Below the pieces are notes generated by a model that was given only the letters and a program-made list of their open reading frames with translations, was not told the DNA's origin and made no database searches. This document shows positions 1 to 6,875 of a DNA stretch of 64,000 nucleotides, one piece after another. The stretch comes from Enterocloster clostridioformis (GTDB lineage: Bacteria; Bacillota; Clostridia; Lachnospirales; Lachnospiraceae). The stretch is from contig NZ_JAIWZC010000001.1 of assembly GCF_020297485.1 (NCBI RefSeq), positions 186,001-250,000 on the forward strand, read 5' to 3'. The position numbers were made by a program, and so were the translations under genes. Numbering within the stretch: the first letter of the stretch is position 1; each line of letters opens with the position of its first letter.

Positions 1-1
1 C

Positions 2-148
2 ATGGTGGGAAGCATTGACATGTATGACGGATATACCTTTGTGGATGTGCCGGGACGCTATGCCGATGATGTGCTGAAGGCCATGGCCCATGCCAAGATT
101 AAGGGAAAGAATATTCACGTGGAAAAAGCCAATACTAACAGAAGATAA
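2..148 (+). CDS. DEAD-box RNA helicase, C-terminal fragment (DbpA-type RNA-binding domain)
   Basis: Only the last 48 codons are in the window; the gene begins upstream. The visible peptide contains IDMYDGYTFVDVP, then an alanine-rich helix and IKGKNIHVEKA, the pattern of the DbpA-type RNA-binding domain (an RRM-like fold) at the C terminus of bacterial DEAD-box helicases such as DbpA, CsdA and DeaD. Such helicases unwind RNA during ribosome assembly, cold adaptation or mRNA turnover. The helicase core is not visible, so subfamily and start cannot be given. A hairpin terminator follows closely. Confidence 0.75.
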   Translation: MVGSIDMYDGYTFVDVPGRYADDVLKAMAHAKIKGKNIHVEKANTNRR

Positions 149-174
149 GAGCGGGTCTTACAGACCCGTATGCT

Positions 175-222
175 CACAGCCCGGCAGGACTTCTATCTGC
201 CGGGCTGTGCCTGTATTTACAT
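175..222 (+). terminator. Rho-independent-like terminator after the helicase
   Basis: A 13-bp perfect stem (175-187 with 197-209, GC-rich) closes a 9-base loop and is followed by a pyrimidine-rich stretch that includes ATTTTT. A smaller hairpin (about 152-168) precedes it. It separates the helicase from the hydrolase gene. Confidence 0.65.
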
Positions 223-272
223 TTTTCCGGAGGTGTGATATGGTGAAGGTCAACAGGAAGGAGGCTGAGCCA

Positions 273-1019
273 ATGAAGGAAGGATATGTGGACAACAGTT
301 TTGCTTCCCTTTATTATAAGGAAATGGGCCAAGGGATGCCTCTCATCATGCTCCACGGCAATGGTGAGAGCCACGAGATATTTGCCAGGCTGTCAGAGCT
401 TATGAGCCGGTATTACAGGGTGATTCTCATGGACAGCAGGGGCCATGGGTCCTCTCTTATGAGGGGAGATGCTGCCAGGGGAGAGCTGACCATCCCGGAT
501 ATGGCGGCGGATGTGGTTCAGGTCATGGAATTCCTCCATGTGCCCAGGGCAGTGATACTGGGATTCAGCGACGGGGCAAACGTGGCCCTGGAGACGGCCA
601 GCTGTTATCCGGGACGTGTGTCCGCCGTGGTGGCAGTCAGCGGAAATGCCCTGCCCAGAGGCATGAGCACTGCCTCGCTGTTGGAGGTGAAATTAAAATA
701 CGCCCTGTGGCGCGGTCTGGAGAAGGTACCGCTGCCGCGGGGCGTCAGGGATAAGGCGGTTAAAAGCCGCCAGCTGTTCGGCCTTATGGCCAGATGGCCC
801 AGGCTGGACAAGGAGAAGCTGTCCTGCATCCAGGCGCCGGTCCTGATTCTTACGGGCCGCGGGGATATGATCCGCCCCCGCCACTCCCTGTGGATGGGGG
901 AACAGATTCCCGATTCAAAGGTGGTGTTTGTCAAGGGAGCGGACCATTTTACCCTTCTTAAGAAGGAAAAGGCATATGGGGCCCACATTATGGCCTGGCT
1001 CAGGGAACGGGGGCTTTAA
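273..1019 (+). CDS. Alpha/beta-fold hydrolase
   Basis: A 248-residue cytosolic alpha/beta hydrolase with no signal peptide. The oxyanion-hole motif HGNGES is near residue 28, the nucleophile elbow GFSDG puts the catalytic serine near residue 99, a likely acid is the Asp in GRGD (about 198), and the catalytic histidine is in GADH (about 225). This is the usual order for esterase or proline-iminopeptidase-like members; the substrate cannot be inferred. The start at 273 is preferred because AGGAAGGAGG lies 8 bases upstream and the protein then begins at the first beta strand. An in-frame ATG at 240 also has a GGAGG and would add 11 residues. It converges with the next gene with only 10 bases between stops. 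Confidence 0.8.
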   Translation: MKEGYVDNSFASLYYKEMGQGMPLIMLHGNGESHEIFARLSELMSRYYRVILMDSRGHGSSLMRGDAARGELTIPDMAADVVQVMEFLHVPRAVILGFSDGANVALETASCYPGRVSAVVAVSGNALPRGMSTASLLEVKLKYALWRGLEKVPLPRGVRDKAVKSRQLFGLMARWPRLDKEKLSCIQAPVLILTGRGDMIRPRHSLWMGEQIPDSKVVFVKGADHFTLLKKEKAYGAHIMAWLRERGL

Positions 1020-1029
1020 GAAAACAGGC

Positions 1030-2124
1030 CTATTGCCATTGATTGCTCAAAAACTCCACGATATCCGCTGCTTTAGGCGGGCAGCCGCCCAGGGTTTTGG
1101 CAAAGCAGGAGGTACATTGGCCCACGCCGATGGCGCCCTCCTGTCCCTTGTAGCCCTGGCCGATGCACACAGGAGGCAGGCCCTTTCTCAGATATCCCAT
1201 GTCGTTGAGACGATCCAGGGCATATATAAGGGAACCGTAGCAGGCGCTGCACGCATTCTCCGGGGCCGTGTAGGCGGCCAGGTGCTGTACGCGCCTGGTC
1301 ATGCGGAATTTGCTGTGGGCCTCTGTTGCCCTGTTCAGATAAATCATGTTGGCATGGGCCGTGTCCGTGCTTCCCACACCCAGGTTCCGGGCCATGGTTA
1401 TGTAAGGCACATCGTCCACCGAGTAGCCCATGCAGTCGCATACAAAGGCGTCGCAGAGCACCGGATCTTTAAAGCCCAGCACACGGTTCATGACCACGGG
1501 ATTGCCTCCCTCCTCAAAATCCAAATCACCGCAGATATTGTCCACCAGGATGAAGTCGTTGCGGGCAATGGTGTTTAGGTGGGCAATGGGCTTGTGAAGC
1601 CCCAGGGTGTGGAAGCGGCGCTTTTCCGAGTTGGGAATCACGCCCTTGTTGTTTTTCAGGGCGCAGGTCACGGTGGTCTGGCAGTGTCCCTTCAGCACGG
1701 GCATGTTTATCATGTAATCCACGGCAGCTGCCTTGTCGCACAGCTTGATTTTTATTCCTCCCGCATCGTATTCCTTCCAGGTATCGCGCTGCAAATCCAC
1801 GAAGGGTACGCCGTACCGGCTGCACACCTGATGGTATCCTGCGGCCCGGAAGGCGTCTTCCGTGTGGTCTCCGACCCAGGAACCCTCCATGATGGTGATG
1901 TTTTGAAAGCCGTGTTCCTGGAGGTATTCTATGACACCGGCCAGCAGTTCGCCGTGGGTGGTGGCTCCGCTGGAGGGCGCCTTGGCAGTCACCAGATTGG
2001 GCTTTAATGCCACCTTTTTATTTGTATCACCAATATCTGCCGCCACGCCCGCCTGTTCCAGGACCCGCTTAGCCATGTTTTTGTAATCGGTTCCGTGTAT
2101 GATGAAGATATCATTCTTTTCCAT
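1030..2124 (-). CDS. DUF362 domain-containing protein
   Basis: This 364-residue protein has the DUF362 core: VALKPNLV near residue 42, then TTHGELLAGVIEYL and the MPVLKGH segment near residue 145. Members are anaerobe proteins, many of them iron-sulfur proteins, of poorly defined function. The C-terminal part carries a cysteine group (CSACYG, then CTSC and a later GGCPP), suggesting a metal centre, but I do not see a classical 2[4Fe-4S] ferredoxin repeat. The ATG is preceded by GGAAAGGAA at good spacing. It is a single gene convergent with the hydrolase and divergent from the ybaK-like gene. Confidence 0.75.
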   Translation of the reverse strand: MEKNDIFIIHGTDYKNMAKRVLEQAGVAADIGDTNKKVALKPNLVTAKAPSSGATTHGELLAGVIEYLQEHGFQNITIMEGSWVGDHTEDAFRAAGYHQVCSRYGVPFVDLQRDTWKEYDAGGIKIKLCDKAAAVDYMINMPVLKGHCQTTVTCALKNNKGVIPNSEKRRFHTLGLHKPIAHLNTIARNDFILVDNICGDLDFEEGGNPVVMNRVLGFKDPVLCDAFVCDCMGYSVDDVPYITMARNLGVGSTDTAHANMIYLNRATEAHSKFRMTRRVQHLAAYTAPENACSACYGSLIYALDRLNDMGYLRKGLPPVCIGQGYKGQEGAIGVGQCTSCFAKTLGGCPPKAADIVEFLSNQWQ

Positions 2125-2247
2125 ATATGAGATTTCCTTTCCTGTCCTTTGTGTATTTATTTCCCATTATAACCGTATAATATTGTTTTGTGAATACTCC
2201 ATGCAGCTTTCTTTTGAAGGCTTTTTGGGGACGCTGTCCGGGATTGA

Positions 2248-2276
2248 TTGACGGGCAGTGGAAAAAAGAGTATGAT
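2248..2276 (+). promoter_or_regulatory. Promoter of the YbaK-like gene
   Basis: TTGACG (2248-2253), a 17-base spacer and TATGAT (2271-2276) form a good vegetative promoter about 57 bases before the start codon. The rest of the 208-base divergent gap shows no other clear element. Confidence 0.6.
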
Positions 2277-2332
2277 ATTCCTGAAACATGGTCCGCGGGT
2301 AAAACCCGGGCCGGTGAAAAGGAGTGCTTGAT

Positions 2333-2800
2333 ATGGTTAAGACAAATGTGATGCGTCTGTTGGACGCGGCTCATATAGCGTATAAGACAGGGACCTATGA
2401 GGTGGATGAAAACGACCTTTCCGGCAGCCACGCCGCAGATCTTATGGGGGTGGACCACGACCGGATGTATAAGACCCTGGTGCTGAAGGGGGAAAAAAAG
2501 GGATACCTGGTGTGCTGTATTCCTGTGGATGAGGAGCTGGACCTTAAGAAGGCTGCCAGGGCCGCGGGGGAGAAGAAAGTGGAGATGATTCATGTAAAGG
2601 ATATGCTGGGAATCACCGGCTACATACGCGGCGGGTGTTCTCCTGTCGGCATGAAGAAGCATTTCCCCACTTATATAGAAGAAATGGCCCAGCTTTACGA
2701 CACCGTTATGGTCAGCGCGGGACAGAGAGGCGTACAGGTCACCCTGTCGCCGGAGGATTTGAGAAGCTATGTGGAGGGGCAGTTTGTTTCCCTTGTTTAA
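2333..2800 (+). CDS. ybaK: YbaK/EbsC-type Cys-tRNA(Pro) deacylase
   Basis: A 155-residue protein of the YbaK/aminoacyl-tRNA deacylase family, the free-standing relatives of the ProRS editing domain that hydrolyse Cys-tRNA(Pro). Supporting segments are a TYEVDEND-like N-terminal strand, VYKTLVL-like MYKTLVLKG near residue 46, and the GGCSPVGMKK motif near residue 102, typical of this fold. Its length matches the family. The ATG at 2333 is chosen because AAAAGGAG lies 8 bases upstream; a GTG 9 bases earlier would overlap that site. The promoter of the next operon lies in its 3' end. Confidence 0.85.
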   Translation: MVKTNVMRLLDAAHIAYKTGTYEVDENDLSGSHAADLMGVDHDRMYKTLVLKGEKKGYLVCCIPVDEELDLKKAARAAGEKKVEMIHVKDMLGITGYIRGGCSPVGMKKHFPTYIEEMAQLYDTVMVSAGQRGVQVTLSPEDLRSYVEGQFVSLV

Positions 2801-2821
2801 GCGGCTGGCTTATATTATAAT
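2793..2821 (+). promoter_or_regulatory. Promoter of cdd-pdp
   Basis: TTGTTT (2793-2798), a 17-base spacer and TATAAT (2816-2821) overlap the end of the ybaK-like gene and would start transcription near 2828, leaving a leader of about 74 bases before cdd. Confidence 0.65.
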
Positions 2822-2845
2822 AGAAGGAGAACATCCGGCCAGGGA

Positions 2846-2884
2846 CCGGACCGCCGGCAGCGTCCGGGGATCCGGCTGGTCCGG
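2846..2884 (+). promoter_or_regulatory. GC-rich hairpin in the cdd-pdp leader
   Basis: Bases 2846-2857 pair with 2872-2884 in a roughly 12-bp GC-rich stem with one bulge. The stem ends 6 bases before the cdd ribosome site (2888-2895) and has no T-tract, so it does not look like a terminator. It could affect translation or mRNA stability. Confidence 0.5.
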
Positions 2885-2901
2885 GCAGAAGGAGGGGTAA
2901 T

Positions 2902-3318
2902 TTGGAGAGAAAAGCATTGATACGGACAGCACTGGACGGTCTTGGGCGCTCCTATGCGCCTTATTCCCATTTTCATGTATCGGCAGCCCTGCTTTGCAGG
3001 GATGGGAAGGTGTACACAGGCAACAACATAGAGAATGCAGCATACAGTCCCGGTATCTGCGCGGAGCGGTGCGCCTTTGCGAAGGCAGTGAGCGAGGGTG
3101 AGAGGGAGTTTGAGGCCATTGTCATATGCGGGGGTCCTGATGGAAAGGCCGGGGATTACTGTCCGCCCTGCGGAGTGTGCCGGCAGGTCATGCGGGAGTT
3201 CTGTAAACCGGATTCATTTTGCATTATCCTGGCTAAAAGCGCGGAGGAATACCGGGAATATACTCTGGCCCAGCTGCTTCCGGAGAGCTTTGGACCGGAC
3301 CATTTGGGAGGTGTGTGA
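2902..3318 (+). CDS. cdd: Cytidine deaminase
   Basis: A 138-residue homotetrameric-type cytidine deaminase that converts cytidine and deoxycytidine to uridine and deoxyuridine. The zinc site is complete: CAERCA (Cys plus the catalytic Glu) near residue 53 and PCGVCRQ near residue 89. NNIENAAYSPGICAE is characteristic of the small Cdd family. The start codon is TTG, fixed by AGAAGGAGGGG just upstream. The stop is 1 base before the pdp start, so the pair is transcribed and probably translated together for pyrimidine salvage. Confidence 0.93.
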   Translation: MERKALIRTALDGLGRSYAPYSHFHVSAALLCRDGKVYTGNNIENAAYSPGICAERCAFAKAVSEGEREFEAIVICGGPDGKAGDYCPPCGVCRQVMREFCKPDSFCIILAKSAEEYREYTLAQLLPESFGPDHLGGV

Positions 3319-3319
3319 C

Positions 3320-4663
3320 ATGAGAATGTATGACCTGATTGAAAAGAAGAAACGGGGCGGTTCTCTTTCCGCGGAGGAGATTGCCTATATGGTGCGTGAA
3401 TTCGTGGCCGGAGACATTCCCGACTATCAGATGTCAGCCATGCTGATGGCCGTTTATTTTAAGGGCATGGATGACCGGGAGATAACAGATCTGACACTGG
3501 AGATGGCGCATTCCGGGGACATGGTGGATTTGACGCCCATAGAGGGAATCAAGGCGGATAAACACAGCACCGGCGGCGTGGGGGATAAGACGACCCTGGT
3601 GACAGGCCCCATTGTGGCTGCCTGCGGCGTCAAGGTGGCCAAGATGAGCGGACGGGGCCTGGGACACACCGGAGGAACCGTGGATAAGCTGGAGAGCATT
3701 CCAGGGTTTAAGACTGCCATACCAAGGGACGAATTTTTCCGTATTGTCAATGAAAACGGCCTGGCCCTTATCGGCCAGTCGGGAAACATGGTGCCGGCGG
3801 ATAAAAAGCTTTATGCCCTGCGGGATGTGACGGCCACCGTGGACAGCATTCCCCTTATCGCCTCGTCCATCATGAGCAAAAAACTGGCGGCCGGCAGCGA
3901 CTGCATTGTCCTGGATGTAAAGACGGGAAGCGGCGCTTTCATGAAATCCCTGGAGGATTCCATCAGCCTGGCCCGGGAGATGGTTTCCATCGGAACCCTG
4001 GCCGGACGGCGCTGCTGCGCCCTCATAACCAATATGGACGTACCGCTGGGCCATGCCATCGGCAATTCCCTGGAGATGGAGGAAGCCATTGAGACCCTGA
4101 AGGGCCGCGGACCGGAGGATTTGACCTGTGTATCCCTGGAACTGGCTGCAAACATGCTTCACATGGCAGGAAAGGGGGATATGGAGCAGTGCAGGAAGCT
4201 TGCCAAAGGCGCTATGAAGGACGGAAGTGCCCTTAAGTGCCTTAAATCCATGGTTGAGAGCCAGGGCGGGGATGGCCGTTACGTGGAACATCCGGATCTT
4301 TTTGCGAAGGCGCCCCTGAGCCGGGAGGTAAGGGCTCCTGAGGCAGGCTGTATCACTCATATGGATACAGAGGGAATCGGAGTGGCATCCGTGATGCTGG
4401 GAGCCGGCAGGAATAAGAAGGAGGATACCATTGATTACAGCGCAGGCATCCTTCTGCGGAAAAAGTATGGGGACCGTGTGGAAGCAGGAGAGACCATGGC
4501 AGTCCTTTACGCCTCTCATGAGGAACTGTTTGGACCGGCAGCGGAAAAATTCCTGGCCTCCTGTACCCTGGGAAAACAGAAACCGGAACCGGAGCCCCTT
4601 ATATTTGCAAGGGTTTCTGACGCAGGTGTGGAAAGAGGGACCATCGAGGAAAAAATTCCATAA
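3320..4663 (+). CDS. pdp: Pyrimidine-nucleoside phosphorylase
   Basis: A 447-residue member of the thymidine/pyrimidine-nucleoside phosphorylase family, which splits uridine or thymidine with phosphate to the base and (deoxy)ribose 1-phosphate. The phosphate-binding signature KHSTGGVGDKTTLV is near residue 80, the sugar/base segment SGRGLGHTGGTVDKLE near residue 110, and the C-terminal domain ends as in Bacillus Pdp. The start at 3320 lies one base after the cdd stop; upstream in-frame starts would overlap cdd. With cdd it forms a short pyrimidine salvage operon ending just before the 6S RNA promoter. Confidence 0.93.
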   Translation: MRMYDLIEKKKRGGSLSAEEIAYMVREFVAGDIPDYQMSAMLMAVYFKGMDDREITDLTLEMAHSGDMVDLTPIEGIKADKHSTGGVGDKTTLVTGPIVAACGVKVAKMSGRGLGHTGGTVDKLESIPGFKTAIPRDEFFRIVNENGLALIGQSGNMVPADKKLYALRDVTATVDSIPLIASSIMSKKLAAGSDCIVLDVKTGSGAFMKSLEDSISLAREMVSIGTLAGRRCCALITNMDVPLGHAIGNSLEMEEAIETLKGRGPEDLTCVSLELAANMLHMAGKGDMEQCRKLAKGAMKDGSALKCLKSMVESQGGDGRYVEHPDLFAKAPLSREVRAPEAGCITHMDTEGIGVASVMLGAGRNKKEDTIDYSAGILLRKKYGDRVEAGETMAVLYASHEELFGPAAEKFLASCTLGKQKPEPEPLIFARVSDAGVERGTIEEKIP

Positions 4664-4681
4664 ATGTTCAGAAAAATCAAC

Positions 4682-4710
4682 TTGAAAAACCCAAGTGTTT
4701 GGGGTATAAT
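4682..4710 (+). promoter_or_regulatory. Promoter of 6S RNA
   Basis: TTGAAA (4682-4687), exactly 17 bases and a perfect TATAAT (4705-4710), predicting transcription from about 4717. It begins 19 bases after the pdp stop. Confidence 0.75.
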
Positions 4711-4716
4711 AACACC

Positions 4717-4950
4717 AGATAAAAGAAGTGGAATTGTAATTTCCTGGGGTGTTCGATACTCTTACCAATTTTGAACCTACATTAGACAAAAGGGATTCCA
4801 ATATTTTTAAGCGGATGTCAGGCCTCCGTCGAGTGGAAGGCAGATGTTTAAGTGAGGTTGCCCACCTAGCATTGCTAGGCGTCAATAAGTAAGAGACGGC
4901 ATTCTGGGGTTACACATGATAAAAGCAGCGGTTACCCCGCTGCTTTACTT
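4717..4950 (+). ncRNA. ssrS: 6S RNA
   Basis: The transcript between the promoter and the terminator has the terminal stem of 6S RNA: TTCCTGGGGTGTTCG near 4741 and GACGGCATTCTGGGG near 4895 match the 5' and 3' conserved ends known from E. coli 6S (CTGAGATGTTCG and GGCATCTCGGAG) and can pair over about 9 bp. The intervening 150 bases are non-coding and can fold into a long irregular rod. Known role: it binds the housekeeping RNA polymerase holoenzyme as an open-promoter mimic in stationary phase. The exact 5' and 3' ends are inferred from the promoter and terminator. Confidence 0.78.
4922..4950 (+). terminator. Terminator of 6S RNA
   Basis: A perfect 10-bp stem (4922-4931 with 4937-4946) with a 5-base loop is followed by a short T-rich tail. 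The group II intron begins at 4955, directly after this tail. Confidence 0.75.
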
Positions 4951-4954
4951 CGTT

Positions 4955-6856
4955 GTGCGCCTGGCGGCGCACGTTTCTAACGGGTGAAAGTCCTGAATCC
5001 ACCTGGTAGCGGGAAGGATATAGCCGAAGGCAAGGGTGTTGCAGGTGACTGCAAATCTGAAGGAAGCCGGATGTGGGGAACGAACCCATGGGCAAACCTC
5101 TGGTCTGACGGACAGAAACCGTATAGAAGGCTGTACATGAGGGTAAGTCTGCAACACAAGATGAAGCCCGATAGCTACACGGAATCGTGTACAGTAAATG
5201 CGGCAGATAGATGGAGGGAAAGAAACGTGTGGTACCCAGGGAGGTCTGTACGGAATGCTCTGAAAGGAGTAACCATTGCCGAGAGGTAATGCTGAGCGTA
5301 CAGAAGTCAGCAGAGGTCATAGTAGCTGTTTTCAGTGAAGGACCGAATCAATAGGAGTCTTTAGTACGACAGGGAAAGGAGGAATGGGCAGATGGGTACA
5401 GAAAACAGAGAAAGCTGCTCGCAAAGAGATAGCGCGGAACGCAAAGGGTATGTGAGAGCGCACCGCTCATTCAACCGGATATGGAAGGAAAGAGACAGTG
5501 CAGAGCCAGACATCTTAAGTAAGATACTGAACAAGGAAAATCTGAACAGGGCTTACAAAAGAGTGAAGGCAAACAAGGGAGCGCCGGGAGTGGATGGAAT
5601 GACCATTGAAGCGGCGTTACCATGGCTGAGGGAGAATAACTATGAACTGGTAGAGAGAATCAGGAAGGGGAAGTATACCCCATCTCCAGTCAGGCGTGTG
5701 GAGATTCCGAAGCCGGAGGGAGGGATACGAAAGCTTGGTATCCCCACCGTAATAGACCGTATCATCCAGCAGGCAATGCTTCAACAGCTCATGCCAATCT
5801 ACGAACCATTGTTCTCGAAAGACAGCTTCGGCTATCGTCCGGGACGAGGAGCAAAAGACGCCATTCTCAGGATAAAGGAGTATATCGAACAGGGATACAC
5901 GAGGGCAGTAGTTCTCGACTTATCGAAATACTTTGATACGCTGAACCATACGATACTGCTGAACCTGTTGAGGAAACAAGTAAAAGACGAAAGAGTGGTG
6001 CAGATGGTGAAGCGGTACCTGAAAAGTGGAGTGATGGAAAACGGTGTTGTGACAGAAACGAAGGAAGGCTCCCCGCAGGGAGGAAATCTATCCCCACTCT
6101 TAGCAAACGCGTATCTGAATGAGTTCGACTGGGAGTTCCACAGACGGGGCGTACCGTGTATCCGCTATGCAGACGACATCGTACTGCTGGCAAAGAGCGA
6201 ACGGGCGGCAGAACGACTGCTGGAATCCAGCACGAAATATCTGGAGGCAAGGCTGAAACTGAGAGTGAATCGGGAAAAGAGCCGAACGGTCAGTGTGTTC
6301 GCAATCCAAAATTTTAAGTTCCTTGGTTTTTGTTTTGGGAAGAACGGAACAGGGACCTATATCCGTGTCCATGGAACGTCATGGAAGAAAGCCAAGGAGA
6401 AACTGCGCAGGCTTACTTCCCGGAGCAGGTGCGGGAGTATCATCCGAACCATGGAAAAGATAAAAGTCTACATGAGAGGATGGCTGAACTACTATGGGAT
6501 AGCGGACATGAAGAAAAAACATCGAAAGCCTGAATGGATGGTTGTACCGCCGGATACGGATGTGTATCTGGAAACAGTGGAAACTGCCCAAAACCAGAAT
6601 GAGGAAACTCATAGGACTGGGAGTAGACAGCCATTATGCGGCAACAATAGCCTACGACCGCAAGGGATACTGGTTCAATGCCGGAAACAAGGCGGTCAAC
6701 TGGGCATTAAGTAAAGAAAGACTGATAAACTGGGGCTTTTATGACTTAGCCGCAGCCTATCAGTCTCTGCACACCAACTATTGAAAGCGCCGTATACGAG
6801 AACCGTACGTACGGTGCTGTGAGAGGACGGCGGTTAATCACCGCCTCCTACTCGAT
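4955..6856 (+). mobile_element. Group II intron, copy 1 (1902 bp)
   Basis: The ends are set by comparison with the second copy at 47734: identity begins at GTGCGCC (the group II 5' consensus GUGYG) and stops at CTACTCGAT. Domain V is at 6786-6818 (a 33-base hairpin with the AGC triad and the closing TACGG..GCT strand), followed by the domain VI stem GGCGGT/ACCGCC with an unpaired A for branching. The element sits 8 bases after the 6S RNA terminator stem, the target preference of bacterial class C introns. It differs from copy 2 by one extra A in a run (6514-6519) and one substitution (T6452 against A), as far as I could compare. Confidence 0.9.
5392..6784 (+). pseudogene. ltrA: Group II intron maturase/reverse transcriptase, frameshifted (copy 1)
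   Basis: The first 375 or so codons match the intact copy at 48171 with one change (RTMEK for RTKEK). They include the RT motifs VVLDLSKYFD, GSPQGGNLSPLLAN and the catalytic YADD. At the A6 run 6514-6519 (A5 in copy 2) the frame shifts, so the reading continues out of frame to a stop at 6714, and the original C-terminal maturase segment (to 6784) is in another frame. The RT core could still be made, but the domain X tail needed for splicing is lost. A sequencing error in the homopolymer is possible. Confidence 0.85.
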
Positions 6857-6875
6857 TACAGGAGTTGGACCGAAT

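Noticed and set aside
3434..4885. Long minus-strand reading frame (483 codons) across pdp and the 6S gene
   Set aside because: It is antisense to the well-supported pdp gene and to the 6S RNA, has no ribosome site or family features, and its length follows from codon use of the real gene.
4984..5289. 101-codon frame in the 5' part of both introns (also 47763-48068)
   Set aside because: It lies in the structured RNA domains of the intron, is identical only because the copies are identical, and matches no protein.
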